This document shows positions 1 through 11,200 of a stretch of DNA of 64,000 nt, one piece after another; the stretch's first letter is position 1; each line of letters starts with the position of its first letter. The stretch comes from Branchiostoma floridae (lineage: Eukaryota; Chordata; Leptocardii; Amphioxiformes; Branchiostomatidae). Under the pieces are notes generated by a model. It saw nothing but the letters and a program-made list of their open reading frames with translations, was not told where the DNA came from and did no database searches. The stretch is taken from the NCBI RefSeq assembly GCF_000003815.2, contig NC_049989.1:278402-342401 (forward strand). The letters run 5' to 3'. The position numbers and the translations under genes were made by a program.

Positions 1-612
1 CTAAAGTAGCTTTGTTGACATTGCCATATTGTTTTACCATGAATACATTATCGTGTTTACACAGTTAGGTGACGGACGTATTCAAATTCTGGAAGTGGTT
101 TTGCATCACATAGAAGCAACCTTTCAACAATGTGCACGTCTTTGTCAAAGTTACATGTATGTGTTCAGCTTCGTTTGCATAATTATAAGAAGATTAACAA
201 ATGAAATAAACCAAAAGAAGCAGAATGACCGATTATATAGTGTGTGATTTACGCTGGCTGTATTACATATAACAAAATGGATCTTATTTTCGTGAATAGA
301 ACCTCCTTGACATAACGAAGCATATGCTGCGAAACATATCGCTTTGTAACTTTGCGTAGTGTGCAAAACACGTCACTGTTCTCAACTGAGTACCAAGGTC
401 TCCGGGACACTATTTAGCACACGACACTATTTTGGGACTGCCAAAAAATTACATGTAACGTTTATAGTTTATGTTTGGACAGTAACAATTATAAAGGTGT
501 TTCTGTGTGGTTATAAGCTAACGTTACTTATACGGTGCTTAGCAAAGATTTTCGTGTAATGACTAGTGGGTTTTCGACAGGATCGTTGACAAATAAGTTT
601 TTTTTTGCTTAC
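1..612. other. no gene recognised
   Basis: A+T-rich stretch downstream (minus sense) of the exon at 613-938. It should hold an intron of that gene, because that exon ends at a splice donor. I recognise no coding exon, RNA gene or repeat here. Confidence 0.4.
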
Positions 613-938
613 CGATTTCCATGTCTCCCGCCATGACTGGTGAATCGCAGACTCGGGATGCGCTGTGGTAGGTGACTGTCCTGGAAAATGCGTTCGATGT
701 CTTCTCTCGCCGGTAGTCTGTGATTTGGGGCGTCACAATGCGCCACAAAATCCTCACCCAGGACCAGTTTAGATTTGATTTCCCTCCATTTTTGTACGCG
801 GCCCGTCCTGGAGAGCTTGCTCTTGTTGGGAAATGTTGGGTCAACTCGACAGATCTCACCTTCGTCGGGATCCGTTCCGTCACGTAGCGACCGCTCCATT
901 AGCGCGAGTGCAGCACCATTGAAAGTGTAAAACTTCAT
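613..938 (-). CDS. first coding exon of an unidentified gene, possibly integrase-derived
   Basis: An ATG at 938-936 opens a 326-nt reading frame that ends at a good minus-strand donor (GTAAGC, at 612-607), so this is probably a 5' coding exon leaving two bases of a split codon. The 108 complete codons are polar, with many Lys, Arg, Asp and Glu. The end of the exon reads as a His-containing stretch with the motif SHGGRHGN. That resembles the HHCC zinc-binding segment that precedes retroviral/gypsy-type integrase cores (known to be domesticated in KRBA2-like and GIN1-like genes). The assignment is inference: no integrase core is visible, because the following exon lies outside the window or was not recognised. 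Two inverted CCAAT boxes lie 180-230 bp upstream. Confidence 0.45.
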
Positions 939-1118
939 CTCTACAGTCCCTCCGCTTTTTGATCATTCAACATTCAAAATTAGATATGTTCAAGCTGATC
1001 GATCTAGACGTACGGAAGAACTCAAAACAGCAACTCAAATGCGCTTGGGTTGAGTTTTGGACATTTACATGAAACTAGATGGCTACAAGAGGTGCAATTA
1101 GCCCGTAACTAGGCTGCC

Positions 1119-1170
1119 ATTGGCTAATTGTCGACGGCGGTCAGTGACCTGCTAGCAGTCATCTGATTGG
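1119..1170 (-). promoter_or_regulatory. paired CCAAT boxes upstream of the 613-938 exon
   Basis: ATTGG occurs at 1119-1123 and 1166-1170, which reads as two CCAAT boxes on the minus strand. They sit in a local G+C-richer stretch 180-230 bp before the ATG at 938. No TATA box is evident. A promoter role is inferred from position only. Confidence 0.35.
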
Positions 1171-2917
1171 TCCTCGCTAGAAACCGCCGGAAATCTAGTG
1201 CATATCAAATAGTGTACACGGGGGGGGGGGGTTGGTTCACGATTTTCAACGTCTAGCTACGTTTTCATGCGCCGGGAAAGGGGTTTTGCCCAAGGAGCTT
1301 GGTTTGCCGAGGAAGGGAGTTTGCCGTGGCATAAGATAGCATCATTAGCTTGGATAGGAAGGCGGAGGCTAATGGAACTCCTCACTAATACTATCTTATG
1401 CTACCGCAAGTTAAGCTTGGAGATAAGTTATATAGCTCAGATATATATAATAACCCCCTTGCTCAATACATTAGAACCTCTTTGACTCAATACTGCCAAA
1501 CTGGGGTATGAAATGACGCGATTTTGGTCCAACAATTTTTTCGAACGCTCCAGAATAGAACAGAGAGCCAAATTCTGTGCTTTGAGAAGTAAGACATAAT
1601 ACGGGTTGCTATAGTTTGCATGAAATAGTGTATATAACTGACCATGAGAACAACAAATCATTAGAGAATACTATGCAATCTACAGCCATAATGATTCTGG
1701 CCTGTCGCCATGTTTGTTATCATTACTGATTAGAATGTTTGTTTAGGGCTGTCAGAGTAAAATTGCCCATGATGAAAAGAATTTGAAATCCACCCAAATG
1801 CACGTACAGTATACTTCGATGTGTAAACCTTTGTAGAAAAACGTGAAAAAAGTGACATTGGTCTCCTCCTTCTATATTTCCCCCAAGACAATTGTACATA
1901 AGTTGTGTTATTTGGAGGTTGGTCCAGGCAGACAACCATACATATGATCTAGGCCGACAAAGGAAAATAACCACACTAATTCAACTCGTATGTTCTTTTC
2001 TTTTTATAGCTAGAATCCTGTGCTTCCCTTATCAGAAACGCCCATGTTGGTGAAATGCCCTTTCCCCGGCCGTTATATTGGGCAAAAAAGTCTGGTCATT
2101 TAGGGCAAGGAGTTTATATAGAAATATATAGGGTGTCTTCTATTTAATGTGTTTATGTTGTGCTGTGCTCTTTTGCAGTTTACCTGAAGCACTTCAAGTA
2201 TGATGCATAACATTTTTGATAAATGTTTATAGAGCAGAGGGAGTGGTTAAAACTTTCAGAAGCATGTCAAATACTTCAAACATCTATCTGAGTATGAGAC
2301 TGTGATTTTTTCCCCATCTTTTGTATGGGTTAGATTGTAGCTCTCCCTGGTTGTGAAGAAGGTACTTTTTGTTTGTCGTTCACACCCGGACAGAGACAAA
2401 AGACCAGACTACACATACGCCGTGGCAAATACAACTTTTACAATGGCTGCCCTGCTGAAATTTAGGATTGAACAAAGAAGCTTCCATGTTTGCTGTGATT
2501 GACAAACTCAAAAGTGTCATATTCAAGTGTCAAATTTATTTATTTTATGGTTAAAGAAAATGAATCAATAAGAAAAAAGAAATAACGATTAGAAAATAGA
2601 ATGAAAGTTAATCAAAGCGCGTGCATTCCCATATCCCAATTCAGCGTTTCACAGATGTGTATTGTTTCTTGTTTTGTCGAAATCATTAGTGGCCATGAAC
2701 CAGTATTCTGTATGTATAAACACACGACTGTCTTGTCCTTTCCTTTGCACTTCCTCAGATTTTAGAAATTGAGTGCGAGCAATTACCTCACCAGGACAGA
2801 TTAGCGCCTGATTGGAATGCAAAGTGAAGGCGGGACACTGGGCGGCAATTATCACTTAAACTACTGCATATTTACAAGCTATGTGCTCGCACTTGGCTCA
2901 TTTCAATATTCAAGTAC
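1171..2917. other. intergenic, no gene; one short hairpin and a G run
   Basis: There is a run of Gs near 1220-1230. A hairpin with imperfect 19-nt arms lies at about 1324-1406; its core arms GCATAAGATAG (1329-1339) and CTATCTTATGC (1391-1401) are perfect, consistent with a tiny MITE remnant. Nothing else recognisable. Confidence 0.4.
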
Positions 2918-3594
2918 CTAATAATCATATTTAAATGAGATATCTGGCAAGGCAGGCCTGGGCAATCTTAATTGAATGGAGAAGAATATATTATTGATCC
3001 CCATCCCATACTGAGGTGAGGGATCAATAAGAGGAGGGTCAGAACTCCAGTCAACAGCTGGTAGATTAAAGTCACCAAAGAGGGCAATGTTACGAGGAAA
3101 GGGTTTCCCGGGGATGTTGTATATTGATGTTATCAATTCCTCTATGTACTGTGTGCCAGAATTTGGTAGTCTGTAGGCTGAGCCTACGCATAGGGGGCGG
3201 GACCCTAATTGTTGGATGGTAGCCCACACAATTTCAGCATTTGTGGAGTCATATATGAGAGAGGATACCAGGGAGGATTTGACAGCAATGAATACCCCTC
3301 TCCCTGGCTATTCCTATCCTTACGGTAGATGTCATAACCTGCTGGAAATACTTCCCCATCCCCTATGTCGGGGTTGAGGTGTGATTCGTTACCACATATA
3401 ATATCAGGATCCTCGGTATCAGCCATAGCTTGAAAGACTGCATTTTTGTCTTGTCCTTGGATACTTTTACAATTCAAAGATAAAACTTGTAACTTATGTG
3501 GAGTGTTCTTACTTGTAACTGTCCTTGGAGAGTAATATGGAGATGAAGTAGTAGTGGGTTGAACGGCGGATTGAATCATTGTTAAGTAAATCAT
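2918..3594 (-). pseudogene. LINE fragment: APE-type endonuclease domain, frameshifted
   Basis: Two overlapping minus-strand frames (3594-3205 and 3229-2918) together give the N-terminal endonuclease/exonuclease/phosphatase fold of a non-LTR retrotransposon ORF2. The first holds the early strands (LSLNCKSIQG, then a DPDIICGNESHL motif with the catalytic Glu region). The second holds the CVGSAYRLPNSG and ALFGDFNLPAVDW motifs (GDFN is the metal-binding Asp-Asn pair). A frame break lies between about 3230 and 3310. No RT follows, so this is a broken internal piece, probably of the CR1/Jockey group. Confidence 0.75.
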
Positions 3595-3722
3595 CAGATG
3601 TTTACTTGTTTATTTGTGACCTAGATTGCCTGGTTGGGGTTTGATGTGGGGTATAATATGTATTGTCTGTTTTCAAGTCAGATAGGGGTCTGTAGAAAGC
3701 TTTTAAACAATTGCATTATTAA

Positions 3723-4690
3723 CCCTCAAGCACCCGACCTTTTTTGCGACTAAAATGACCGAGTGGGGTCCAAACGGACCCCAAAATAGTATGTTCATAA
3801 CATCTCAGTTCCAATTCCTATCGGTGATCATTGTGCATACATTGCTTCGTCAATGTAAGAGGAATATTTTGACTTGTTAAGGTGAAGCTAATTCCACCTC
3901 ATTATCATAATTTATGCAAAAGATCAGACCATGTTTTCCACTAAACTCATTCTGATCATAGAGTGGACTTTTGAGGCCCTCAGCAAACTTTATGTCGCAT
4001 AACTCATGAACTGTTAGTGCGAATTTCTGCGAAAGTTACGAAACTTAGCAATATATCTAAAAATATAGATAGCAAAATATTTTTATCAATAAAGTAAATT
4101 TATCATTATTTAGGGTTGCCATGGCAACGGAATTCCGGCATGCATTTTTTTGCAAAAAAATTCCAATTTCGATTTTAACAAGATTTTTTTAGAAACCAAG
4201 CTCATTTTCTTACAACAATAAAATTCTATGAAGTTGAAGGCTATTTTCATTTATAATTTATGCTAATTTCATGACGTCATTAGTCAAAATCTAAGATGGC
4301 CGCCCTTATAAGCTAAATGACGTCATAATGTCTTCATATTATATGATGATGACACAGACGTTTTTAGGAGGATTTAGTTTTACATGTTTACTATTCTCTG
4401 AAAGTTTGGTGGTAATAGAACAAGTAGTTAGGGAGTTAGACTCAAAAGTTTGTTTTAAAACCTGCACTTCTTGGCTGGGGTCCATTTGGACCCCAGACGA
4501 ACTGATCACGGATTTTCTTTATAGCTTCCACAGTATTGTACAAATATTCATAAAAACTTAGGAGAAGGTATAGAAGAAATTGGCTGACAAAGTCACGGAA
4601 TGACTTTTTCGTCAGATAAAAAAAATGTTCAAATGGTACTTCAAAATTTGCGCCTGGGGTCCAAATGGACCCCAATCGGGTGTTTGAGGG
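3723..4690. mobile_element. TTAA-flanked TIR DNA element, non-autonomous
   Basis: The element is bracketed by TTAA at 3719-3722 and 4691-4694. Its termini are inverted: CCCTCAAGCACCCGAC on the left and, read on the other strand, CCCTCAAACACCCGAT on the right. TTAA target duplication is the hallmark of piggyBac-type transposons, so a piggyBac-class MITE is inferred. Three 18-bp palindromes of the form GGGGTCC-4N-GGACCCC lie inside, one near the left end (3765-3782) and two near the right (4477-4494, 4656-4673). No transposase is encoded. A deleted relative lies at 27988-28135. Confidence 0.7.
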
Positions 4691-4698
4691 TTAAGTCT

Positions 4699-5080
4699 GT
4701 TTCTTCTCACAAACACATAGGGGTTACCTTAAACTCTGACATGATTTGGAAATCCCACATCAAACATTTTGTATAAATAATTTATTCGTCCGTGTTTGGA
4801 ATACGGTGATGTCGTTTGGCACAGCTGCACGTGTGAAGATTCACAAATTTTAGAACGAATCCAATACCACTGCTTTCTTATTGTAACAGGTGCTGTCAAA
4901 GGATCACCGTACTCATCCGCCTACAAAGAACTCGGCTGGGAGACCTTATCGGACAGGAGACATATTCATAGACTTTAATTGTTCTACAAAATTTTTCATG
5001 GTTCTACTCGTAGTTATTTGTCTGATGTACTTCTTTCAATCATTTCCTTCTTAATTATGTTCGTATGACCTTCGCAACAA
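4699..5080 (+). pseudogene. LINE fragment: C-terminal RT tail
   Basis: Plus-strand frames give the usual end of a non-LTR reverse transcriptase ORF: a KHIGVTLNSDMIW stretch, then LEYGDVVWHSC and KELGWETLSDRRH, with frame breaks between them. The fragment is 5'-truncated and damaged. The family is close to CR1/Jockey-like elements by motif; exact assignment needs a library. Confidence 0.65.
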
Positions 5081-5425
5081 AATGAATTTAAGATCACTCG
5101 ACGCTTCAACAAATCGTTTAGTTCCTTAGGTTTAAAGTGCACTTGTTTAAATCTGTAAAACCTGTCAAATTGAGATATTTGATTGTGCAAAAACTAAACT
5201 TTACATAACCAACACCAAGATTAATTGGGACTTACCCCAAATTTTCAGCCGACTCCGTCAGCCTTGTTCACGGAATGGACCCGTCTGCTGTAGCTTCCGG
5301 ACGTGACGTCAGGGAAACACAACTGCAGCAGAGGGTCGTAAATGCCAGATAACCTGTGTCGCCCCGCGTCTCTGTGTAGTGATGGACGGTGGGCGCGAAC
5401 ATACACAGCCTCCTTTACTCCTCTT
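5081..5425. other. left flank of the 10.4-kb TIR element
   Basis: No coding homology recognised. This flank does not continue the RT reading frame that abuts the element's right end at 15847, so the two flanks are not simply two halves of one interrupted LINE. Confidence 0.4.
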
Positions 5426-6314
5426 CACGGGGGACAATCTACGTCATAGGTTGCAAAGACGTTTTCGACCGTCCGGAGGGACAATTTCGATGGTCGCGGA
5501 GATTGATTCGACGGTTGCAAAGGCAAATTCGACAGTTACACAGAAAAATTCGACGGTTACACAGAAAAATTCGACGGTTACACAGAAAAATTCGACGGTT
5601 ACACAGAAAAATTCGACGGTTACACAGAAAAATTCGACGGTTACACAGACAAATTCGGTTTGCGGAGACAAATTCGACGGTCGGGGAGAAAACTCTGGTA
5701 CTGAAGGGCCGTCCAGTGAGCGTTTTTGGTACCAGAGGCGAGGTAGGTCGTCCACAATTTCTTCTTCTAACGTCATCTAAGGGAGGTTTTGTGTGAACTA
5801 GCCTAGACTATCAGGTGACAGAGTATCTCTGGATCATCGGAAGCCAAAAGTTATCATCTTTTCATGTAATTGAGTCGAGATAGAGGGAGCGCCGTTGTTG
5901 AATGCCGACATCCAATAGCAAAGTAACCGATGTCAACAGTTGACAAATACCGTATTTTGAGCGATTAAAATTAACATCGTCGACGAAATCCATATCGTCT
6001 AGCCACCGGGAGGTTCTTATCCACGAAATGAGACTATGGAAGCATTGTTACTACCCACATAGGGCGAAAATCAGAAGAGATAATAAGTTTTAGCGCTACC
6101 CCCCTCCCCCATTTGTCGACACGTACCACGTGTGGGAAATTTATATTTTTTTATATACTCAGGCGACAGTACGATATTCGTACTATGAGTGCATCTGCCC
6201 TGTCACCATTGCTATGGCTTTCTTGAAGGACTAACCGAATAGTCCATGCTTTAAAACTTCAAGGTGGATTGTTGTATCACTTGACCGCCCCCCTCCCACA
6301 TTTTCCCTCCAGAT
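5426..6314 (+). repeat. left terminal inverted repeat of the 10.4-kb element
   Basis: 889 bp, matching the reverse complement of 14962-15846 almost base for base. Homology stops at CCCTCCAGAT on the inner side. It includes a six-unit 21-bp tandem array at 5528-5653. Short open frames through the array exist in several phases because the period is a multiple of three; I regard them as non-coding. Confidence 0.9.
5528..5653 (+). repeat. 21-bp tandem array (6 units) in the left TIR
   Basis: Six consecutive 21-bp units of the type TTCGACGGTTACACAGAAAAA, with single-base variation in the first and last units. The mirror array is at 15619-15744. Subterminal arrays of this kind are often transposase-binding sites; that role is inference. 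Confidence 0.9.
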
Positions 6315-6351
6315 AACAACAGCATCTGATTTGTCAAATTTACTTTTTTTT

Positions 6352-6451
6352 NNNNNNNNNNNNNNNNNNNNNNNNNNNNNNNNNNNNNNNNNNNNNNNNN
6401 NNNNNNNNNNNNNNNNNNNNNNNNNNNNNNNNNNNNNNNNNNNNNNNNNNN
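6352..6451. other. assembly gap (100 N)
   Basis: Exactly 100 N, a conventional placeholder, so the true length is unknown. The 5' end of the element's first gene probably lies in or near it. Confidence 0.95.
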
Positions 6452-6568
6452 CAGATTAACTATCTATCCCCGCAAGGGGTGGTAAAGGCAAAGTGAAAAC
6501 AAAGGCCAAAGTTTCAAGGTGCGCCTGCATCTGATGAGGCTGAATGGCATACAGATGAAGAAGATGCC

Positions 6569-8056
6569 ATGTTTCAAGATCCAGAGTACACTGCAAGGAG
6601 TCCTCTTTGCCGGGGAGAAAAGAGATGCAGATCTGTGTCATCTACTCCGAGAAGGATATCAAAATGGGGTAAGCACTGTCCTTATGAAAAGGGTAGTAGG
6701 AAAACATACAGCAAACCTCAAAGTACTTCAACATTTGAAGATGAATGGCAAACAGATGAAGAAGAAGACACCACCTTTGAGGAAAACAGTGCAAGTCCAT
6801 TTGCTGCAAAAGGGAGAGTCAAACTTCCAAGGTCCACCCCAAAAAGGAGTTCCAGAGCAAAACGAGGTTTCAAACATAGTCAAGTGTCTCCTAACCCACA
6901 AGGCAGTGTAAGGAAGCGGATAAGATTTGGTACGCCAAAAAAATCAGATGCTTGGAACACAGCCATGTGTGAAGGAATGACAAAGACAAAAGACGAGTAC
7001 ACGCAAGTTTCAGCTGGTGATTTTCTGGACTTGGACCAAGATGACTCATCAAGGATTGACAAGACTGTTCAAGAGATGATTGACCTGTTACCGAGAGTAC
7101 TGGTGGAACTAAGGGACCTAGACTCAAGTAAACAAGATATTCTGCTACGATTTTGCCACTTGGTGGAAGCTGGTAAGTTTCCTCTTGATAATATTTGCTT
7201 CCATCTATGGTGTGAAGTGGTTGACTGGTACAACCTAGATACAAGCAGCACCGGAATGAGGTATTCTCCAGTCACCAAAACCTTTTGGAAGATTGGGTGG
7301 CGCCTATTTGGTGGCAGATTCCTACGACTGATGAGCGGCAACAGAGGCATAGGACAAGTGTTGACAGGAAATGCCTCCATTGGACAGTGTCCAACATCGG
7401 GTACATCAATCAACTTCGCTGTGCCAAGCGCAGAGATTCTATCAAAGTTCCAACCGTATGGAGACTTCCCCAGCACTATTGACCCTGGATTTATCGAACC
7501 TATGGTAGCTATGGCCAGCAAAGCACTTGAAGGGAAATCATGTTGCCTATGTTTTGATGGTAAAAAGCTTTCCCCAGGACTCACCCAAACCAGTGGAGAT
7601 GTGAACCTGCTTGGTCACGGACCAGAGCCTTCACTTGAACAGAGAAAAGAGGATTTACACAAGGATCTAGGAAAGGTACAGTCTTTGGTGGACCTTGTAA
7701 TCACAATTCAGTCACGTTCAGATATCACAATGAGTGACCAGTTGGATGAGCAATCAAAACAAAGGTTGTATGATGAGTTATATGACTTGTTTCTGCTGAT
7801 GGGCATGAAAAGTGCTGAGGTGAGGCACCTGCAGAAGAAGAAAGGATTTGCATTACAGTCATTCAAGTCCAGAGGTGGTGATGACTGGAGGAAATCAAAA
7901 TACATCTATGTCATCAGTGCATTGCACACAGTACTTCATCAAATGCAAGAGTACAGGTTTACATGGACAACCGTCAGGGAGCAACTCTGCCAATGGATGG
8001 CCATTTTAAATGGTGGCAGCACTGACTTCACACTATCAGATCTTCAGCAAGAGTGA
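6569..8056 (+). CDS. transposase-like ORF 1 of the TIR element (N-terminal half)
   Basis: A 495-codon frame from ATG 6569 to TGA 8054-8056. The frame is open back to 6497, and a neighbouring frame from about 6469 continues the same Lys-rich composition, so a frameshift or splice near 6517 and a start in the gap are likely. Residues 1-130 are basic and low-complexity, with a repeated E-W-x-T-D-E-E motif. From about residue 160 the sequence is globular: a stretch around MRYSPVTKTFWKIG, LFGGRFLRLMSG, then CFDGKKLSPGL followed by GDVNLLGHG. The Asp in CFDGKK could be the first acidic residue of an RNase H-like transposase core; this is inference. It ends inside an 84-bp duplication that breaks the join to the YqaJ segment, so both were probably once one protein. 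Confidence 0.6.
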   Translation: MFQDPEYTARSPLCRGEKRCRSVSSTPRRISKWGKHCPYEKGSRKTYSKPQSTSTFEDEWQTDEEEDTTFEENSASPFAAKGRVKLPRSTPKRSSRAKRGFKHSQVSPNPQGSVRKRIRFGTPKKSDAWNTAMCEGMTKTKDEYTQVSAGDFLDLDQDDSSRIDKTVQEMIDLLPRVLVELRDLDSSKQDILLRFCHLVEAGKFPLDNICFHLWCEVVDWYNLDTSSTGMRYSPVTKTFWKIGWRLFGGRFLRLMSGNRGIGQVLTGNASIGQCPTSGTSINFAVPSAEILSKFQPYGDFPSTIDPGFIEPMVAMASKALEGKSCCLCFDGKKLSPGLTQTSGDVNLLGHGPEPSLEQRKEDLHKDLGKVQSLVDLVITIQSRSDITMSDQLDEQSKQRLYDELYDLFLLMGMKSAEVRHLQKKKGFALQSFKSRGGDDWRKSKYIYVISALHTVLHQMQEYRFTWTTVREQLCQWMAILNGGSTDFTLSDLQQE

Positions 8057-8279
8057 CAGGTAGCCAGCTCCACAAGGCACTTGGCTTAGAGTCATTAAAA
8101 GCACAGAAGGAGAACCTTTAGTTGAGTCACTGCAAGATGGCGACATACTGACAAAGATTGAGACAAGAGAGATTCCACAAGGAACACCAGAATGGCACAC
8201 TATCAGATCTTCAGCAAGAGTGACAGGTAGCCAGCTCCACAAGGCACTTGGCTTAGAGTCATTAAAGGCACAGAAGGAG
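8029..8279 (+). repeat. 84-bp direct duplication at the ORF1/YqaJ junction
   Basis: 8029-8112 and 8196-8279 differ by one base and are offset by 167 bp, which is not a multiple of three. The second copy is the conserved start of the YqaJ domain (codons for SARVTGSQLHKALG). In the first copy ORF1 enters in another frame and stops. The 167-bp step is either a real small tandem duplication that disrupts the gene or an assembly error. Confidence 0.85.
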
Positions 8280-11200
8280 TACTTTGATCGTGCAGTCAAG
8301 AAAGCCGGCAACACGCCTTCCTTTTCTGAAGAACAGAAGAGAGCAATGGCTCATGGGGTTGAACATGAAATAGATGCAGCAGCAACTTTGGCCACAAAGA
8401 TTCTTCCAGCACTCGAACCCAACTTGCTTGTGTATGAAGAAGGCTGTATCATCATGAAGCAGGATGATAAGCCGTTTCTAGTTGTTTCCCCAGACAGGAG
8501 CCTTAGATCCTCACAGAACTGTACAGTGAGTGCTGTTGAGATCAAGTGTCCATATACAGCAGATGTACATGACAACATTCCATTCAGGTACTTAAGTCAG
8601 CTACATGCTGAAATGGCAGCACTGCAGTGTCCTGTTCTATTGTACTTATCTTACAAAGCAGACTGTACAAATGTATTTAAGGTTACTGCTGATACAGGCC
8701 TATGGGCAGACATATGGCATGCAGCTGTCAGTCAATATGGCGGAAGTAACCCAGTAAAGCCCTCGCATCTAACCCCTGAGTCAAAGTTACTAAAGAAAAT
8801 GCTGAAGGAGAAGGCTGAGGCAGTTGAGTTTCTTGGTGAGTTCCCGTCTGTAACTGCAGTGAGACAACCTGAGCTATCACATGCTGTGACCTCTGGACCT
8901 GTCAGGGTGAGCATGCTGGCCCTTGAGGAACTGTCCACTCTACTAATGTCAGTGGAAAGGCTAATCAATGAACACTATCAACTGAACAGAAAGAAGGCAT
9001 CTGAGGTCGTTGTGCAGATTGTTGGGAACCTGGACAGAGAATGGTCCATGGAGTTAAGTCATGGTTTTCCAACAAACTACTTCCTTAAAGGGTATAGCCT
9101 CAACTCAGAAGTGATGAGGGACATAGTTGAGGAGAATCATCAGAAGTGCCATGACATTGGGATCCACATTCCTTGTCGGTCGTTTGATGGTCAGTGGAGG
9201 CAACTACTTGTGCGGGACAAGAATGGCAATCCACTCACCCGTCTACAGCTGCAGAAAGACATCTGGAAGGAGGTGTGTGGTCAGAAGAAAAGGGTACTTG
9301 TAGAAGACTTAAAAACCATACAAGCACTAGAGTGGGTGGTAGAGAAAGATGAACAAACAGGAAAATCTGTCATCAGAGTAAAGATGCAAGACAACCTTCC
9401 ATTTCCCACCACAGCTACTGTGGGATGGAAGACACAAAAGAGCAGCACAGCTCAGGAGTCAAGTGTCATGGCCAACACTGCTGATGACGACACTTCCCTC
9501 TTACCAATGTTGGACACATTACCACTGGAGACCCCTTCAGATAATGAGAAAGGTACAAGGGGTGCAGCCTGCAGTGCTTTTGAGGAGATTTTTAATGAGT
9601 TACAGAATAGCGATGCAGACGCTGACAATGTTGACATCCAAAATGAGGAAGAGATAGAGCAGATGGACACTGATGGAGGTGTGTATGCAGAGCTTGACCA
9701 GACACAAAGAGAGGAAGTTGATTCGGAACAAACACATGAGGCAGATCAGCCCAAGCATCAACTAAGTGAATCTGAATACAGAGAAATCCTGGAACAACTG
9801 ATGCATGATGAAAAGGCCAATGTTGATGGGCGATGGAACAATAAGAATCTTGAAGACTTCAAAGGGAAATTTTCCTCTGCTGCAGTACTTGACTCTTCCT
9901 TCCGAAATGTTGAGCTGAACTGTATAGTGGAGTGTTTGAAATCAAGTGTACAACTACAAGCTTGTGAAGCAATCATGCGGAGCTGGCCCAAATACAGGAA
10001 AGTAAATGCATTGTGTGATATTGTTGCAGATGGTTCTCATGTTGAAGTGAAGAGGAGGAGGACCAGAGTAATGATGCCATTGTCTGTCCTATGTGNNNNN
10101 NNNNNNNNNNNNNNNNNNNNNNNNNNNNNNNNNNNNNNNNNNNNNNNNNNNNNNNNNNNNNNNNNNNNNNNNNNNNNNNNNNNNNNNNNNNNNNNTGTCA
10201 GAGTATAGATATGCTGTAAAGCAGAAAGAATGGGAAGGAACAAGTGCTATCAGCAATGATGTAAAAGTGGAAGGAACTAGTGAGCCTGCTGCATGGTTCT
10301 ACAAGCCAGAATTCAGTACTGAAAGATCCCAGCTTGAGGTAAGCTGCATTGATGGTGATCATCTTCTCACCAGGTGGAGAGCACATTGTGCGAGAGGCAA
10401 TGTGAAAGGACTGAAAAGGGATGCATGGATCCAAGTAGCCAAGGACAGATCAACAAGCCTTAACATCAGTATGGTTGAAGACATGCTAGATGCTCAAAGT
10501 GTTCCCATCGCATGCATATTCTTTAGTAGTGAGGTTCAAGACAAGATGGTGCAGCTGGGTTTTTCTACGGAAGCCCTCTTTGTCAGACATATCAGAGAAG
10601 GCCTGATCGTGGCGCATGATCAGCCCGGCATCTCTGCCGCAGAAAGAGCAAACATGCGATTCAGACTAAGATCGTTCCTGATGCATGGAATAAGCTTCCA
10701 CACCTTTCCACCGCCAGGAAGGTACATATACAGTGCTGCGATAGGATATCCTTGGCAAATCTGGGAGGACACAGTTGCATCAATAGAAGCACACATGATT
10801 CTCTACCCGCTCGTAAAACAAGGCAGCTACAACCAGAGGGCATTCTCCAGTTCCCTTTGCGAGCAGTTCTTCAGCGAGATGACAGGGGACGACAAGACAG
10901 GGCACTGTGGCACACTGACAGCTGTAGAGCTCACTCGACACTTCGGCACTGTCTGTGAGATACTTGCAACAAGGCTGGATCCACATCGGTTTGTTCATGG
11001 CTCATTTATGTAGTTATATACAGTAGAAGTCAGTTAATTGTGCGACAGATTATTGCACACTTCTGTTAATTGCACAGAATCCCAAAAGCCCGTAGTGCTT
11101 CAGTCAAGGTAGATAACTTCGCTTTGTTGCACCACCCGGACAATTGCATGAAATATGCTGTCAAATGGGATGTGCAATTAAACAGCTTCTACATGTAGTA

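Noticed and set aside
5379-5796. Open frames of 110-135 residues through the left TIR (and 15476-15914 in the right), with repetitive peptides
   Set aside because: All readings come from the 21-bp array, whose period keeps several frames on both strands open at once. No coding signature.
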